Assembly: GCF_003963535.1 (NCBI RefSeq)
Contig: NZ_CP034539.1
Coordinates: 3,286,001-3,350,000, forward strand
Length of the DNA: 64,000 bases
DNA from: Streptomyces cyaneochromogenes
GTDB taxonomy: Bacteria > Actinomycetota > Actinomycetes > Streptomycetales > Streptomycetaceae
Direction: 5' to 3'
In this document: positions 50,263 to 58,580 of the stretch, one piece after another
Numbering within the stretch: position 1 is the stretch's first letter
How the letters are laid out: the number at the start of each line of letters is the position of its first letter
Notes under the pieces: model-generated
What the model saw: only the letters and a program-made list of their open reading frames with translations
Databases searched by the model: none
What the model was told of the DNA's origin: nothing
Made by a program: the position numbers and the translations under genes

Positions 50263-52119
50263 GTGCCCGTCTTCACGCGCCTACGTCAACTGCCCGGTAA
50301 GAAGGACGACTTGCCCGTCGAGGACGCCGTCGCCGAGGACACACCCGCAGCCGCCGACGGCGAGGAAGCCCCACAGGGGCCGGTCGCACCCGACGACGAT
50401 GCCCGCACGGATGGTGCGGATGGGAACGACTCGGCCGAAGGCGAGGCCGAGGCCGAGGGCGACCAACCGCCGACCACCACCCCCCGCACTTGGCGCACCA
50501 CATACCTCCCGTGGACGATCACCGCCCTCGCCGCCGCCCTCATCCACATCTGCCTGCAGATGCCGAACACCCTCGGCAACCTCAAGGCGACGGAGTTCAT
50601 ACGCCTCCCCGCCGAGGCCATCATCGGCGCCGCCGTACTCCTCACCCTCCCCCGCCGCCCCCGCCTGATCGTCGCGGCGACGGCCGGCGCCGCCCTGGGC
50701 GCCCTGACCGCCCTGAACATCCTCGACCTCGGCTACAACGAGTTCCTGGGCCGGCACTTCAACATCGTCCTCGACTGGGAACTCCTCGACGACGCCCAGT
50801 CGTACCTGAAGGACTCCCTGGGCGGCACGACCACCACGCTCCTCACGATCGGCGTGATCCTCCTCGTCGTCCTGCTCGTGGCCACCGTCGCCCTGGCCAC
50901 CGTCCGCGTCGCCAACGCCCTGGCCCGCCACAAGGCGGACGCGTCCAGGGGCGCCCTCGTCGCCGGCACCGTCTGGATCACCTGCACGGCGTTCGGCCTC
51001 CAGGTCGCCGGCGTGCCGATCGCCGCGGACCACACCGCCGGCGTCCTCAAGGTCCACGCACGCCGGGCGATGGACACCCTCCGCGACGAGGCCCGGTTCG
51101 CGAAGGACGCGAAGGCCGACACCTTCGGCAACACACCGCCCGACCAGCTCGTCCCGGACCTGCGCGGCAAGGACGTCATCTTCACGTTCATCGAGAGCTA
51201 CGGCCGCAGCGCGCTGGAGGACCCGGAGATCGCCCCCGGAGTCACCGACACCCTCGACACCAGCACCAAGGCCCTGGCCGACGCCGGCTTCCACGCCAAG
51301 AGCGGCTGGCTGACGTCGGCGACGTACGGCGGCAGCAGCTGGCTCGGCCACTCCACCACGCTCTCCGGCCTGTGGATCGACAACCAGCAGCGCTATCGCA
51401 CCGTCATGGCCAGCGACCGCCTCAGCCTCACCAAGGTCTTCCAGAAGACCGGCGAGTGGGACACGGTCGGCGTGATGCCCGGCGTGCAGAAGGCCTGGCC
51501 GGAACAGCGGTACTACGGCCTCGACAAGGTCTACAACGCCTTCCGACTCGGCTACAAGGGGCCGAAGTTCAGCTGGTCGACGATGCCGGACCAGTACGCC
51601 CTCGAAGCCTTCCAGCGCCAGGTCCACGGCAAGAAGCGCGACAAGCCCCTGATGTCGGAGATCATCCTGACCTCCAGCCACCAGCCCTGGGCTCCCCTCC
51701 CCAAGATGGTCGACTGGGACGACCTGGGCGACGGCTCGGTCTTCACGCCCATCCAGCAGTCGGGCACGAAGCCGGCGGACATCATCTCCGACTCCTCCCG
51801 CTCCAAGCAGGAGTACGGCAAGTCGATCTCGTACTCCGTCACCAGCCTCACCCAGTGGCTGGAGCGCTACGGCACCGTCGACACCGTCCTCGTCTTCCTC
51901 GGCGACCACCAGCCGATGTCCCGGGTCAGCGGCACGAAGGCCAGCAGGGACGTCCCGATCTCGATCGTCGCCAAGGACCCCGAGATGCTGGACAAGATCG
52001 CCGACTGGAACTGGACGGACGGCCTCCAGCCGGGCCCCCAGACCCCGGTCTGGAAGATGAGCTCCTTCCGAGACCGCTTCCTGACGGCGTACGGCTCGAC
52101 CCCCAGCCCGTCGAGGTAG
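50263..52119 (+). CDS. LTA-synthase/phosphoglycerol-transferase-like membrane sulfatase-fold protein
   Basis: 618 residues: an acidic Ala/Asp/Glu-rich cytoplasmic N-terminus (about 1-75), about five membrane helices (85-270), then an extracytoplasmic alkaline-phosphatase/sulfatase domain. That domain starts DVIFTFIESYGRSALEDPEI, followed by SATYGGSSWLGHSTTLSG and VLVFLGDHQPMSR, the metal-site motifs of LtaS-like enzymes. In Gram-positives these transfer phosphoglycerol or similar groups to surface polymers; in Streptomyces a role in teichoic-acid-like or glycolipid decoration is plausible but unproven. GTG start supported by GGAAGGA. Confidence 0.85.
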   Translation: MPVFTRLRQLPGKKDDLPVEDAVAEDTPAAADGEEAPQGPVAPDDDARTDGADGNDSAEGEAEAEGDQPPTTTPRTWRTTYLPWTITALAAALIHICLQMPNTLGNLKATEFIRLPAEAIIGAAVLLTLPRRPRLIVAATAGAALGALTALNILDLGYNEFLGRHFNIVLDWELLDDAQSYLKDSLGGTTTTLLTIGVILLVVLLVATVALATVRVANALARHKADASRGALVAGTVWITCTAFGLQVAGVPIAADHTAGVLKVHARRAMDTLRDEARFAKDAKADTFGNTPPDQLVPDLRGKDVIFTFIESYGRSALEDPEIAPGVTDTLDTSTKALADAGFHAKSGWLTSATYGGSSWLGHSTTLSGLWIDNQQRYRTVMASDRLSLTKVFQKTGEWDTVGVMPGVQKAWPEQRYYGLDKVYNAFRLGYKGPKFSWSTMPDQYALEAFQRQVHGKKRDKPLMSEIILTSSHQPWAPLPKMVDWDDLGDGSVFTPIQQSGTKPADIISDSSRSKQEYGKSISYSVTSLTQWLERYGTVDTVLVFLGDHQPMSRVSGTKASRDVPISIVAKDPEMLDKIADWNWTDGLQPGPQTPVWKMSSFRDRFLTAYGSTPSPSR

Positions 52120-52585
52120 CCCAGAGCCGCCCCCGCCGCCCCTACCCGTCCCATCCCTGGGGGCTGCCACCCCCAGACCCCCGCTTCGGCCCGAAGGGCC
52201 TCGTCCTCAAACGCCGGACAGGCTGAAATGCCTGGGCCGGCATCGAGAGGTGGTCGCGTACCCCCACGGACGGGCAGTCGCCCGCGGCGGGAGGCCGATA
52301 CGGCTGTGATGGGCGTACCCCCGCGGCGCCGCAGCCGCGTACGGCGGGAAGGGGACGCGTCGGGGGGTGTCCGCCCGCAGTGGCCGGCGTCAACACGCGG
52401 CACCTCCCGGCCTAAGTCCAACCGCCGGTCCGAGGACGGACACCCCCCGACGCGGCCCCGACCCACCCACCGCCCCGCAGGCGCTACGCGCACCCCCACC
52501 AAACCCGCACAGGCCGCCGCAGGCACAGACGCGCACCCCCACCAAGGCGGCACAGGCCGCCGCAGGCACAGACGCGCACCCCCAC
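52120..52585. other. 466-bp intergenic region of extragenic repeats
   Basis: Just after the membrane-protein gene, CTGGGGG-n6-CCCCCAG (52157-52176) forms a hairpin, followed by the stretch ending CTCAAACGCCGGACAGGCTGA, a sequence type common after Streptomyces genes. Then come a long inverted repeat (52356-52454) and a 43-bp direct repeat (52470-52589), listed separately. No coding gene is seen; the open frames reflect repeats and base composition. Confidence 0.65.
52356..52454. repeat. Long-range inverted repeat, 18-bp perfect arms
   Basis: CGCGTCGGGGGGTGTCCG (52356-52373) and its exact reverse complement (52437-52454) enclose 63 bases that hold further short GGCCGG/CCGG complementarity. 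It could fold as a cruciform or a large RNA hairpin between two convergent genes. Confidence 0.8.
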
Positions 52586-52589
52586 TCAA
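52470..52589. repeat. 43-bp direct repeats ending at the dusB stop codon
   Basis: Two 36-base exact copies (52507-52542 and 52550-52585, period 43), each containing GCACAGGCCGCCGCAGGCAC and ACGCGCACCCCCAC, plus a partial third copy before them (52470-52502). The last unit runs into the dusB stop codon at 52586-52588. Confidence 0.88.
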
Positions 52590-53740
52590 CCGCCGGAGGT
52601 ATCCAGCTCCGCGTCCTCGCCCACACCCGCACAGTCATACGGATCCTTCAGCCACCCGTCCGGCAGCACCACCCGGTTGTTACCGGACGTACGCCCCCGG
52701 GGCCCGTCGGCGCCCACCGGCCACGGCTGGTCGAGGTCCAACTCGTCCAGCCCGCCCCGCAGTTCCTCCAGCGACGACGTGATCGCCAGCCGCTTGCGCA
52801 TCTCGGAGCCGACCGCGAAGCCCTTCAGGTACCACGCCACATGCTTGCGGAAGTCGATGACCCCCCGCGCCTCGTCCCCGATCCACTCACCGAGCAGCTC
52901 GGCATGGCGCACCATGACGTCGGCGACCTCCCGCAGCGAAGGACGCGCGATGGCGTCCTCCCGCCCCTCGAAGGCAGCCACCAGATCCGAGAACAACCAA
53001 GGCCGCCCCAGACACCCCCGCCCGACCACAACCCCGTCGCACCCGGTCTCCCGCACCATCCGCACGGCGTCCTCGGCCGACCAGATGTCACCGTTCCCGA
53101 GCACGGGAATCTCCGGCACATGCTCCTTGAGCCGCGCGATGGCGTCCCAGTCGGCCGTACCGCCGTAGTGCTGGGCGGCCGTACGGCCGTGCAGCGCGAT
53201 GGCCGTCACGCCCTCCTCCACCGCGATCCGCCCGGCGTCGAGGTAGGTGATGTGATCGTCGTCGATGCCCTTGCGCATCTTCATCGTGACCGGCAGGTCC
53301 CCCGCCCCGCTGACCGCCTCCCGCAGAATCGCCCGCAGCAGATTCCGCTTGAACGGCAGCGCCGACCCCCCACCCTTGCGGGTCACCTTCGGCACCGGGC
53401 ACCCGAAGTTCAGGTCGATGTGGTCGGCCAGCCCCTCCTCCGCGATCATGCGGACTGCTTTGCCGACGGTGGCCGGGTCGACGCCGTACAGCTGGATCGA
53501 GCGCGGCTTCTCGGTCGCGTCGAAGTGGATCAGCTGCATGGTCTTCTCGTTGCGCTCGACCAGCGCCCGAGTCGTGATCATCTCGCTGACGAACAGCCCC
53601 TTGCCGCCACTGAACTCCCTGCACAGCGTGCGGAAGGGCGCGTTCGTGATCCCCGCCATGGGGGCCAGGACGACGGGCGGCTGGACGACATGCGGGCCGA
53701 TCCGCAGCGGCGAAACGGTGGGCGAGACGGTCGTGGGCAT
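52586..53740 (-). CDS. dusB: tRNA dihydrouridine synthase DusB
   Basis: 384 residues. FMN-binding TIM barrel with VLAPMAGITNAPFRTL, the catalytic Cys in LNFGCPVPKVTRKGGGSAL, IALHGRTAAQHY, IPVLGNGDIWSAEDA and VVVGRGCLGRPWLF, then the helical tRNA-binding domain with HVAWYLKGF. It reduces uridines in tRNA D-loops. ATG 53740 chosen to begin just before the barrel; an ATG at 53782 would add 14 residues. The gene diverges from the MFS exporter. Confidence 0.95.
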   Translation of the reverse strand: MPTTVSPTVSPLRIGPHVVQPPVVLAPMAGITNAPFRTLCREFSGGKGLFVSEMITTRALVERNEKTMQLIHFDATEKPRSIQLYGVDPATVGKAVRMIAEEGLADHIDLNFGCPVPKVTRKGGGSALPFKRNLLRAILREAVSGAGDLPVTMKMRKGIDDDHITYLDAGRIAVEEGVTAIALHGRTAAQHYGGTADWDAIARLKEHVPEIPVLGNGDIWSAEDAVRMVRETGCDGVVVGRGCLGRPWLFSDLVAAFEGREDAIARPSLREVADVMVRHAELLGEWIGDEARGVIDFRKHVAWYLKGFAVGSEMRKRLAITSSLEELRGGLDELDLDQPWPVGADGPRGRTSGNNRVVLPDGWLKDPYDCAGVGEDAELDTSGG

Positions 53741-53792
53741 CCACCCATTCTCACGTACCGGACGGACTGCCGCGAAATTCATTAGTTAGGCG

Positions 53793-53798
53793 TACTAT
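53793..53798 (+). promoter_or_regulatory. -10 element of a leaderless MFS gene
   Basis: TACTAT lies seven bases before the ATG, which would place the transcription start at or near the start codon. There is no Shine-Dalgarno sequence. The AT-rich stretch ATTAGTTAGGCGTACTATT around it could also be a repressor site. Confidence 0.5.
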
Positions 53799-53804
53799 TC
53801 AAGA

Positions 53805-55250
53805 ATGCCGGAGCTCAGCCCTCGCCGCCGCCTGCTGGTCCTCGCGATCTGCTGCATGAGCCTGCTGATCGTCAGCCTCGACAACACCGTGCTCAACGTC
53901 GCCCTGCCCGCCCTCCAGCGCGACCTCGACGCGAGCACGTCGGGCCTGCAGTGGACCATCGACGCGTACACCCTCGTCCTCGCCTCGCTGCTGATGCTGG
54001 CCGGCTCCACCGCGGACCGTATCGGCCGCAAGCGCGTCTTCATGGCGGGCCTGGTCGTCTTCACCATCGGCTCGGCCCTGTGCTCCCTCGCACCGAACCT
54101 CGACGCCCTGATCGCGTTCCGGATGGTGCAGGCGGTGGGCGGCTCGATGCTCAACCCGGTCGCGATGTCGATCATCACCAACACCTTCACGGACCCGCGG
54201 GAGCGGGCCCGGGCGATCGGCGTGTGGGGCGCAGTCGTCGGCATCTCCATGGCCGCGGGCCCGCTGGTCGGCGGACTGCTGGTGGAGTCGGTCGGCTGGC
54301 GGTCGATCTTCTGGGTCAACCTCCCGGTGGGCCTCGCCGCCCTCCTCCTCACCCTCCGCTACGTCCCCGAGTCCCGCGCCGCGAAGCCACGCCGCCCCGA
54401 CCCGATCGGACAGGTGCTGGTCATCGCCCTGTTCGGCTCACTGACGTACGCGATCATCGAGGCACCCACCGCGCCGGCCACCGAGCTCCTCCTCTTCGGC
54501 GGCATCGCCCTGACCGCACTGACCGCCCTCCTCGTCTACGAGCCCCGCCGCGCCGAGCCCCTCATCGACCTGCGGTTCTTCCGCTCGGCACCGTTCAGCG
54601 GAGCCACCGTGATCGCGATCAGCGCGTTCGCCGCGCTCGGCGGCTTCCTGTTCCTGTCGACGCTGTACCTGCAGAACGTACGCGGGCTTGACGCACTGCA
54701 CGCGGGCCTGTGGATGCTGCCGATGGCCGCGCTGTGCTTCGTCTGCGCGCCGCTCGCGGGACGGGTGGTCGGCAACCGGGGGCCTCGGCTGCCGCTGCTG
54801 ATCGCGGGAGTGGCGATGACGACGTCGGGGGTGCTGTTCGCGGCCTTCGAGGCGGAGACCGGGAACACGACGCTGGTCCTCGGATACGTCCTGTTCGGGC
54901 TCGGCTTCGGCTTCGTCAACGCGCCGATCACCAACACGGCGGTGTCCGGCATGCCGCGCGCGCAGGCGGGAGTCGCGGCCGCCGTCGCCTCCACCAGCCG
55001 CCAGCTGGGACAGACGCTGGGCGTGGCCGTCGTCGGCGCGGTGCTGGCCTCGGGCGTGGGGGCGTCGTCGTACCGGGACGCGTTCGTCACCGCCGCCCGC
55101 CCGGCGTGGTGGATCGTCGCCGCGTGCGGGCTGGCGGTGCTGGTCGTGGGGCTGGTGACCAGCGGGGCGTGGGCGCGAAGGACGGCTGAGCGGACGGCCG
55201 AGCGGCTGGAGTCGGCCGAGGTGCGTGAGGCGTCGAGGGTCGGCGCGTAG
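53805..55250 (+). CDS. MFS drug exporter, DHA2 (14-helix) type
   Basis: 481 residues with about 14 membrane helices. DHA2 motifs: LDNTVLNVALPAL (helix 1), GSTADRIGRKRVFMAG (motif A), FRMVQAVGGSMLNP (motif B), GPLVGGLLVESVGWRSIFWVNLPVG (motif C, antiporter). It exports drugs or small metabolites using the proton gradient. No dedicated regulator is adjacent. The C-terminus is a charged cytoplasmic tail. Confidence 0.92.
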   Translation: MPELSPRRRLLVLAICCMSLLIVSLDNTVLNVALPALQRDLDASTSGLQWTIDAYTLVLASLLMLAGSTADRIGRKRVFMAGLVVFTIGSALCSLAPNLDALIAFRMVQAVGGSMLNPVAMSIITNTFTDPRERARAIGVWGAVVGISMAAGPLVGGLLVESVGWRSIFWVNLPVGLAALLLTLRYVPESRAAKPRRPDPIGQVLVIALFGSLTYAIIEAPTAPATELLLFGGIALTALTALLVYEPRRAEPLIDLRFFRSAPFSGATVIAISAFAALGGFLFLSTLYLQNVRGLDALHAGLWMLPMAALCFVCAPLAGRVVGNRGPRLPLLIAGVAMTTSGVLFAAFEAETGNTTLVLGYVLFGLGFGFVNAPITNTAVSGMPRAQAGVAAAVASTSRQLGQTLGVAVVGAVLASGVGASSYRDAFVTAARPAWWIVAACGLAVLVVGLVTSGAWARRTAERTAERLESAEVREASRVGA

Positions 55251-55271
55251 GGCCTGGTCGCCCTGGTCCCC

Positions 55272-55390
55272 AGGGGCTGTCCGGCGGATCAGCTCGGCGT
55301 CGCGGGGTCCGGCACGCACATCCGACCCCGCTCGGGTCGGCCGAGAGGCACCGATCGCTGCAGCCGATCCGATCCGCCGGACAAGCCCCT
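55272..55390. repeat. MITE-like extragenic element with 19-20 bp inverted termini
   Basis: AGGGGCTGTCCGGCGGATC (55272-55290) and GATCCGCCGGACAAGCCCCT (55371-55390) are inverted copies differing by one inserted base. The 80 bases between hold more GGTCCGG/CCGACCC complementarity. The right end covers two bases of the stop codon of the next gene. It could be a small non-autonomous element or a bidirectional terminator. Confidence 0.7.
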
Positions 55391-55685
55391 AGTCGTCCTC
55401 GTCCTCGAAACTCCATCGCACGTCGACCTGTGCGGCGGGGGCAACCTCACGCACGGTGTTCTGAGACTCCTGCTCGATCTTGTCGGCCCACGCGCCGAAG
55501 CGGGTCACGATGATCGGGTACTCGCTCCACGCGGAGACCTGCCCCGGCGCCTCCACTCCCACCGTCATGTCTCCGTCGAGATCGTGCTCGGTGAGGAACG
55601 CGGTCAGCGCCTCGGCGACGTGCGCCGTCTCCTCGCCCGGCCGCAAACCGGAGACATCGATACTGAGGCCAACAGACATAGACAT
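55389..55685 (-). CDS. Conserved-looking hypothetical protein
   Basis: 98 residues, acidic, no signal or membrane segment. Alternating hydrophobic strands (VGLSIDVSG, MTVGVEAPG, PIIVTRFG, AQVDVRWSFEDEDD) around two helices suggest a small alpha/beta fold. I do not recognise a family. Codon bias is normal, so it is a real gene. Start at ATG 55685, with a second ATG two codons later. Its stop codon lies in the inverted terminus of the adjacent repeat element. Confidence 0.7.
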   Translation of the reverse strand: MSMSVGLSIDVSGLRPGEETAHVAEALTAFLTEHDLDGDMTVGVEAPGQVSAWSEYPIIVTRFGAWADKIEQESQNTVREVAPAAQVDVRWSFEDEDD

Positions 55686-55744
55686 GCGCCCAAGCTATCG
55701 CCCACCACTGACAACCCGGCGGCAGGGCCATCGAGGCCGTCGCA

Positions 55745-56641
55745 TCAGGGCATCTCCCTCGCCAGCGCGGTTTCGTGAAGGCGCCTCAGCTTCTCCCCCG
55801 ACTCCTCGTCCGCCGGGACGTACGTCACCATCCGCGGCCCCACCTGCGGACTCAGCCACATATCCGTGTGGTCGACCACGACGCGCCCCACCTGCCGGTT
55901 GAGGAACTCCTTCCGCTTGCTGCGGTGTGCCACCACCTCATGGCGGTCCCACTCCTCGCGGAACTCCGGCGACTCCGCGCGCAGCCGCTTCAGCAGCATC
56001 TTCCAGGCGGGCTCGGCGAGATGACCGGCCATCGCGGCCCGGAAGCGGGCGGCCATCAGACGCTGGGTCTCCTCCAGGTGCACGATCGACGAGCGCCACT
56101 CGTCGTGCGTGTACGACAGGACCATGCAGTTGCGGTCCTCGGGCGGCACCGCGTCCAGGTCGCACAGCAGCAGCCCGTAGGTGCGGTTGTAGGCGAGGAT
56201 GTCGTACCGGCTGTTCTGCAGGCAGGCCGGGTACGGCTCCAGTTGCTCCAGTACCGCCCGCAGGGCAGGGGTGACCGAGGAGCAGGTCGTCGCCGGTGTC
56301 GGGTCGACCGCGCCGGCGAGCTGGAAGAGGTGGGTCCGCTCGCTGGGGTCCAGCATCAGCGTGCGGGCGAGCGCGTCGAGGACCTGGACGGAGACCTGGA
56401 TGTCGCGGGCCTGTTCCAGCCAGGTGTACCAGGTGACGCCGACCGCCGAGAGCTGGGCGACCTCCTCGCGGCGCAGGCCGGGCGTACGGCGTCGGCGGCC
56501 GCGGGGCAGGCCGACCTGCTCGGGGGAGATGTGCTCGCGGCGGTGGCGCAGGAACGCGGCGAGTTCGTGGCGCCGGATCGCGGAGGCGGCCGTAGCGGGC
56601 GGGGCTTCGGGCGGTGTCCGCGTCCACGTCTGCTCGGCCAT
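55745..56641 (-). CDS. XRE-family regulator with MmyB-like ligand domain
   Basis: 298 residues: HTH (about 25-90: ELAAFLRHRREHISPEQVGLP, RTPGLRREEVAQLSAVGVTWYTWLEQ), a linker, then an MmyB-like ligand-binding domain (about 110-280; QNSRYDILAYNRTYGLLLCDL, NRQVGRVVVDHTDMWLSP). This Streptomyces family often represses a divergent dehydrogenase or exporter gene; here the neighbour is an MFS exporter. Start at ATG 56641, ten bases after GGAGG; the upstream ATG at 56650 is only one base from it. Confidence 0.92.
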   Translation of the reverse strand: MAEQTWTRTPPEAPPATAASAIRRHELAAFLRHRREHISPEQVGLPRGRRRRTPGLRREEVAQLSAVGVTWYTWLEQARDIQVSVQVLDALARTLMLDPSERTHLFQLAGAVDPTPATTCSSVTPALRAVLEQLEPYPACLQNSRYDILAYNRTYGLLLCDLDAVPPEDRNCMVLSYTHDEWRSSIVHLEETQRLMAARFRAAMAGHLAEPAWKMLLKRLRAESPEFREEWDRHEVVAHRSKRKEFLNRQVGRVVVDHTDMWLSPQVGPRMVTYVPADEESGEKLRRLHETALAREMP

Positions 56642-56689
56642 GCTCGTCATGCCTCCAGCCTGCCCCTGCCCGGACCCTGTTTCCAGGTG

Positions 56690-56720
56690 GTTCTTCTACC
56701 AGGATAAGAACACTCTGGTA
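56690..56720. promoter_or_regulatory. Nested dyads in the XRE/MFS divergent promoter
   Basis: GTTCTT (56690-56695) with AAGAAC (56706-56711), and TACCAG (56697-56702) with CTGGTA (56715-56720), form two interlocked inverted repeats in the 110-bp region between the regulator and exporter genes. They are likely sites for the XRE regulator. Confidence 0.55.
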
Positions 56721-56751
56721 CCACTCTGCGAACCGCCGCAGTCTCGTAACC

Positions 56752-58197
56752 GTGACCGAAACCATCACCGCGCACAAGGCCCGGACGACCGCGGCACCAC
56801 CCACGCTCGGCGCCCTCGGCCTCTTCACCGTGCTGCTCGCGGCGGCACTCCCCCTCATCGACTTCTTCATCGTCAACGTCGCCCTGCCGACGATCGGCCA
56901 CGACCTCGCGGCGAGCGAGACCATGCTCGAACTCGTCGTCGCCGGCTACGGGTTGGCATACGCCGTCCTCCTCGTCCTCGGCGGACGGCTCGGCGACCTG
57001 TTCGGCCGGCGCCGGCTCTTCCTGGGCGGCATGGCGGCCTTCGGGCTGACCTCGCTGGCGTGCGGGCTCGCCCCCAGCGCGTGGGCGCTCGTCGCGGCGC
57101 GGGTCGCGCAGGGCGCGGCGTCGGCGGCGATGCTGCCGCAGGTGCTCGCCACGATCCAGGCGGCGACCAGCGGGCAGCGCCGCGCCAAGGCCATGGGGCT
57201 GTACGGCGCCACGGCCGGGCTGTCCATGGTCGCCGGGCAGATCCTCGGCGGCGTCCTGGTCGCGGCGACACCTTTGTCTTTTCTTTTCGGCGCGGGCACC
57301 GGCTGGCGCTCGGTGTTCCTGGTGAACGTCCCGGTCGTCCTCGTCGGCCTCTTCCTGGCCGCCCGCACGGTCCCGGAGACCCGCTCACAGCACCCGGAAC
57401 CGGTGGACGGACCCGGCACGGTCCTGCTCGCCGCCGCCCTCCTCACGCTCCTGGCCCCGCTCACCGAGGGCCGGGCGGCGGGCTGGCCGCTGTGGACGTG
57501 GCTGTCGCTGGCGGCGTTCCCGTTCGTGGCGGCGGCGTTCTACGCGGTGGAGCGCAGGGCGGACCGTCAGGGCCGTACGCCTCTGGTGCCGCCGAGCCTG
57601 TTCGCCCTGACGTCCCTGCGGCGCGGTCTGGCGTTGATCGTGCCGTTCTCGATCGGCTTCAGCGGCTTCATGTTCGTGATCGCGGTGGCGCTGCAGCAGG
57701 GCGCGGGGCGCGGCCCGGTCGCGGCGGGACTGGCCCTCGTCCCCATGGCGGTGGTGTTCTTCTTCGTCTCCCTGGCCGGCCCTCGGCTGGTGGCCCGCTA
57801 CGGCACCCGCGTCGTGACCGCCGGTGCGGCGATCCAGGGGGTGGGCGTGGCCCTGATGGCACTGGCCACCTGGTACTCCTGGCCGGACCTCGGCCTCGTC
57901 GAGCTGCTCCCCGGGGCCGCCGTCGCGGGCGCGGGCCAGGCACTCCAACTCCCCGTCGTCTTCCGGATCGTGCTCTCCGAGGTGCCGGCGGCGCGGGCGG
58001 GCGTGGGCAGCGGGGTGATGATCACGACCCAGCAGTCGTCCCTGGCCCTGGGCGTGGCGACGCTGGGCACGCTCTTCCTCTCCCTGGTCCCCGGGCTGGG
58101 CATGCGCGACGCCCTGGTGACCACGCTCCTGGTCCAGTTGGCCGGAGTGGCGCTGACGGGGCTGCTCAGCCTGCGTCTGCCGCGCACGATCGGCTGA
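56752..58197 (+). CDS. MFS drug exporter, DHA2-like
   Basis: 481 residues, about 14 helices. Motifs: IDFFIVNVALPTIG, GGRLGDLFGRRRLFLGG (motif A), ARVAQGAASAAMLPQ (motif B), GQILGGVLV with GWRSVFLVNVPVV (motif C region). It is probably repressed by the divergent XRE regulator. GTG start; the open frame continues upstream through the promoter region but without a start in context. Codon use is interrupted once by a T-rich stretch (ACCTTTGTCTTTTCTTTTC, about 57271-57289) encoding TPLSFLF, unlike the rest of the gene. Confidence 0.92.
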   Translation: MTETITAHKARTTAAPPTLGALGLFTVLLAAALPLIDFFIVNVALPTIGHDLAASETMLELVVAGYGLAYAVLLVLGGRLGDLFGRRRLFLGGMAAFGLTSLACGLAPSAWALVAARVAQGAASAAMLPQVLATIQAATSGQRRAKAMGLYGATAGLSMVAGQILGGVLVAATPLSFLFGAGTGWRSVFLVNVPVVLVGLFLAARTVPETRSQHPEPVDGPGTVLLAAALLTLLAPLTEGRAAGWPLWTWLSLAAFPFVAAAFYAVERRADRQGRTPLVPPSLFALTSLRRGLALIVPFSIGFSGFMFVIAVALQQGAGRGPVAAGLALVPMAVVFFFVSLAGPRLVARYGTRVVTAGAAIQGVGVALMALATWYSWPDLGLVELLPGAAVAGAGQALQLPVVFRIVLSEVPAARAGVGSGVMITTQQSSLALGVATLGTLFLSLVPGLGMRDALVTTLLVQLAGVALTGLLSLRLPRTIG

Positions 58198-58361
58198 CGG
58201 ACCTGTGCTCGTCCGGCGGACATGTGAGGGTGTGGCCACAGGTTGGTCAACTCGCGAGGGAAGTGTCCCTGTTGATGTTGGTCTTGCTGCACACTCCTTG
58301 CTGCGCACGGCCGATCGGGGCCGCGCACGCGTACTCGATGTCCTCGGACGCTGGAGGCGTC

Positions 58362-58580
58362 ATGCTGGAGATCAACACGAGCAAGGTGAGCCGCTGGGAC
58401 CAACACGGACGGGAGCACGTCGTACAAGTACTGCGCAGGGGCGCGCAACGCACGGTCAGGTGCGACACGTGCGGTTGGCGCAAGGGCGCGCAGTTCCTGC
58501 CGTGGCTGAAGGCGGAGGAGCATCTGGCGGAGGCCCACCAGGCGACGGTGGACCCGACGGAGGCGCAGTCGGACCGATGA
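58362..58580 (+). CDS. Small C2H2-like zinc-binding protein
   Basis: 72 residues beginning MLEINTSKVSRWDQHGREHV. A CDTCGW pair and two later histidines (AEEHLAEAHQ) give a C-x2-C-x(16-18)-H-x4-H pattern like a treble-clef or C2H2 finger. No known family from memory. ATG with GGAGG four bases upstream. The stop overlaps the acetyltransferase start by four bases, so the two are coupled. Confidence 0.68.
   Translation: MLEINTSKVSRWDQHGREHVVQVLRRGAQRTVRCDTCGWRKGAQFLPWLKAEEHLAEAHQATVDPTEAQSDR

Noticed and set aside
57271..57289. A T-rich run in the MFS gene as a frameshift or insertion scar
   Set aside because: The frame stays open and the encoded residues (TPLSFLF) fit a membrane helix edge. 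It is unusual codon use but not evidence of disruption.
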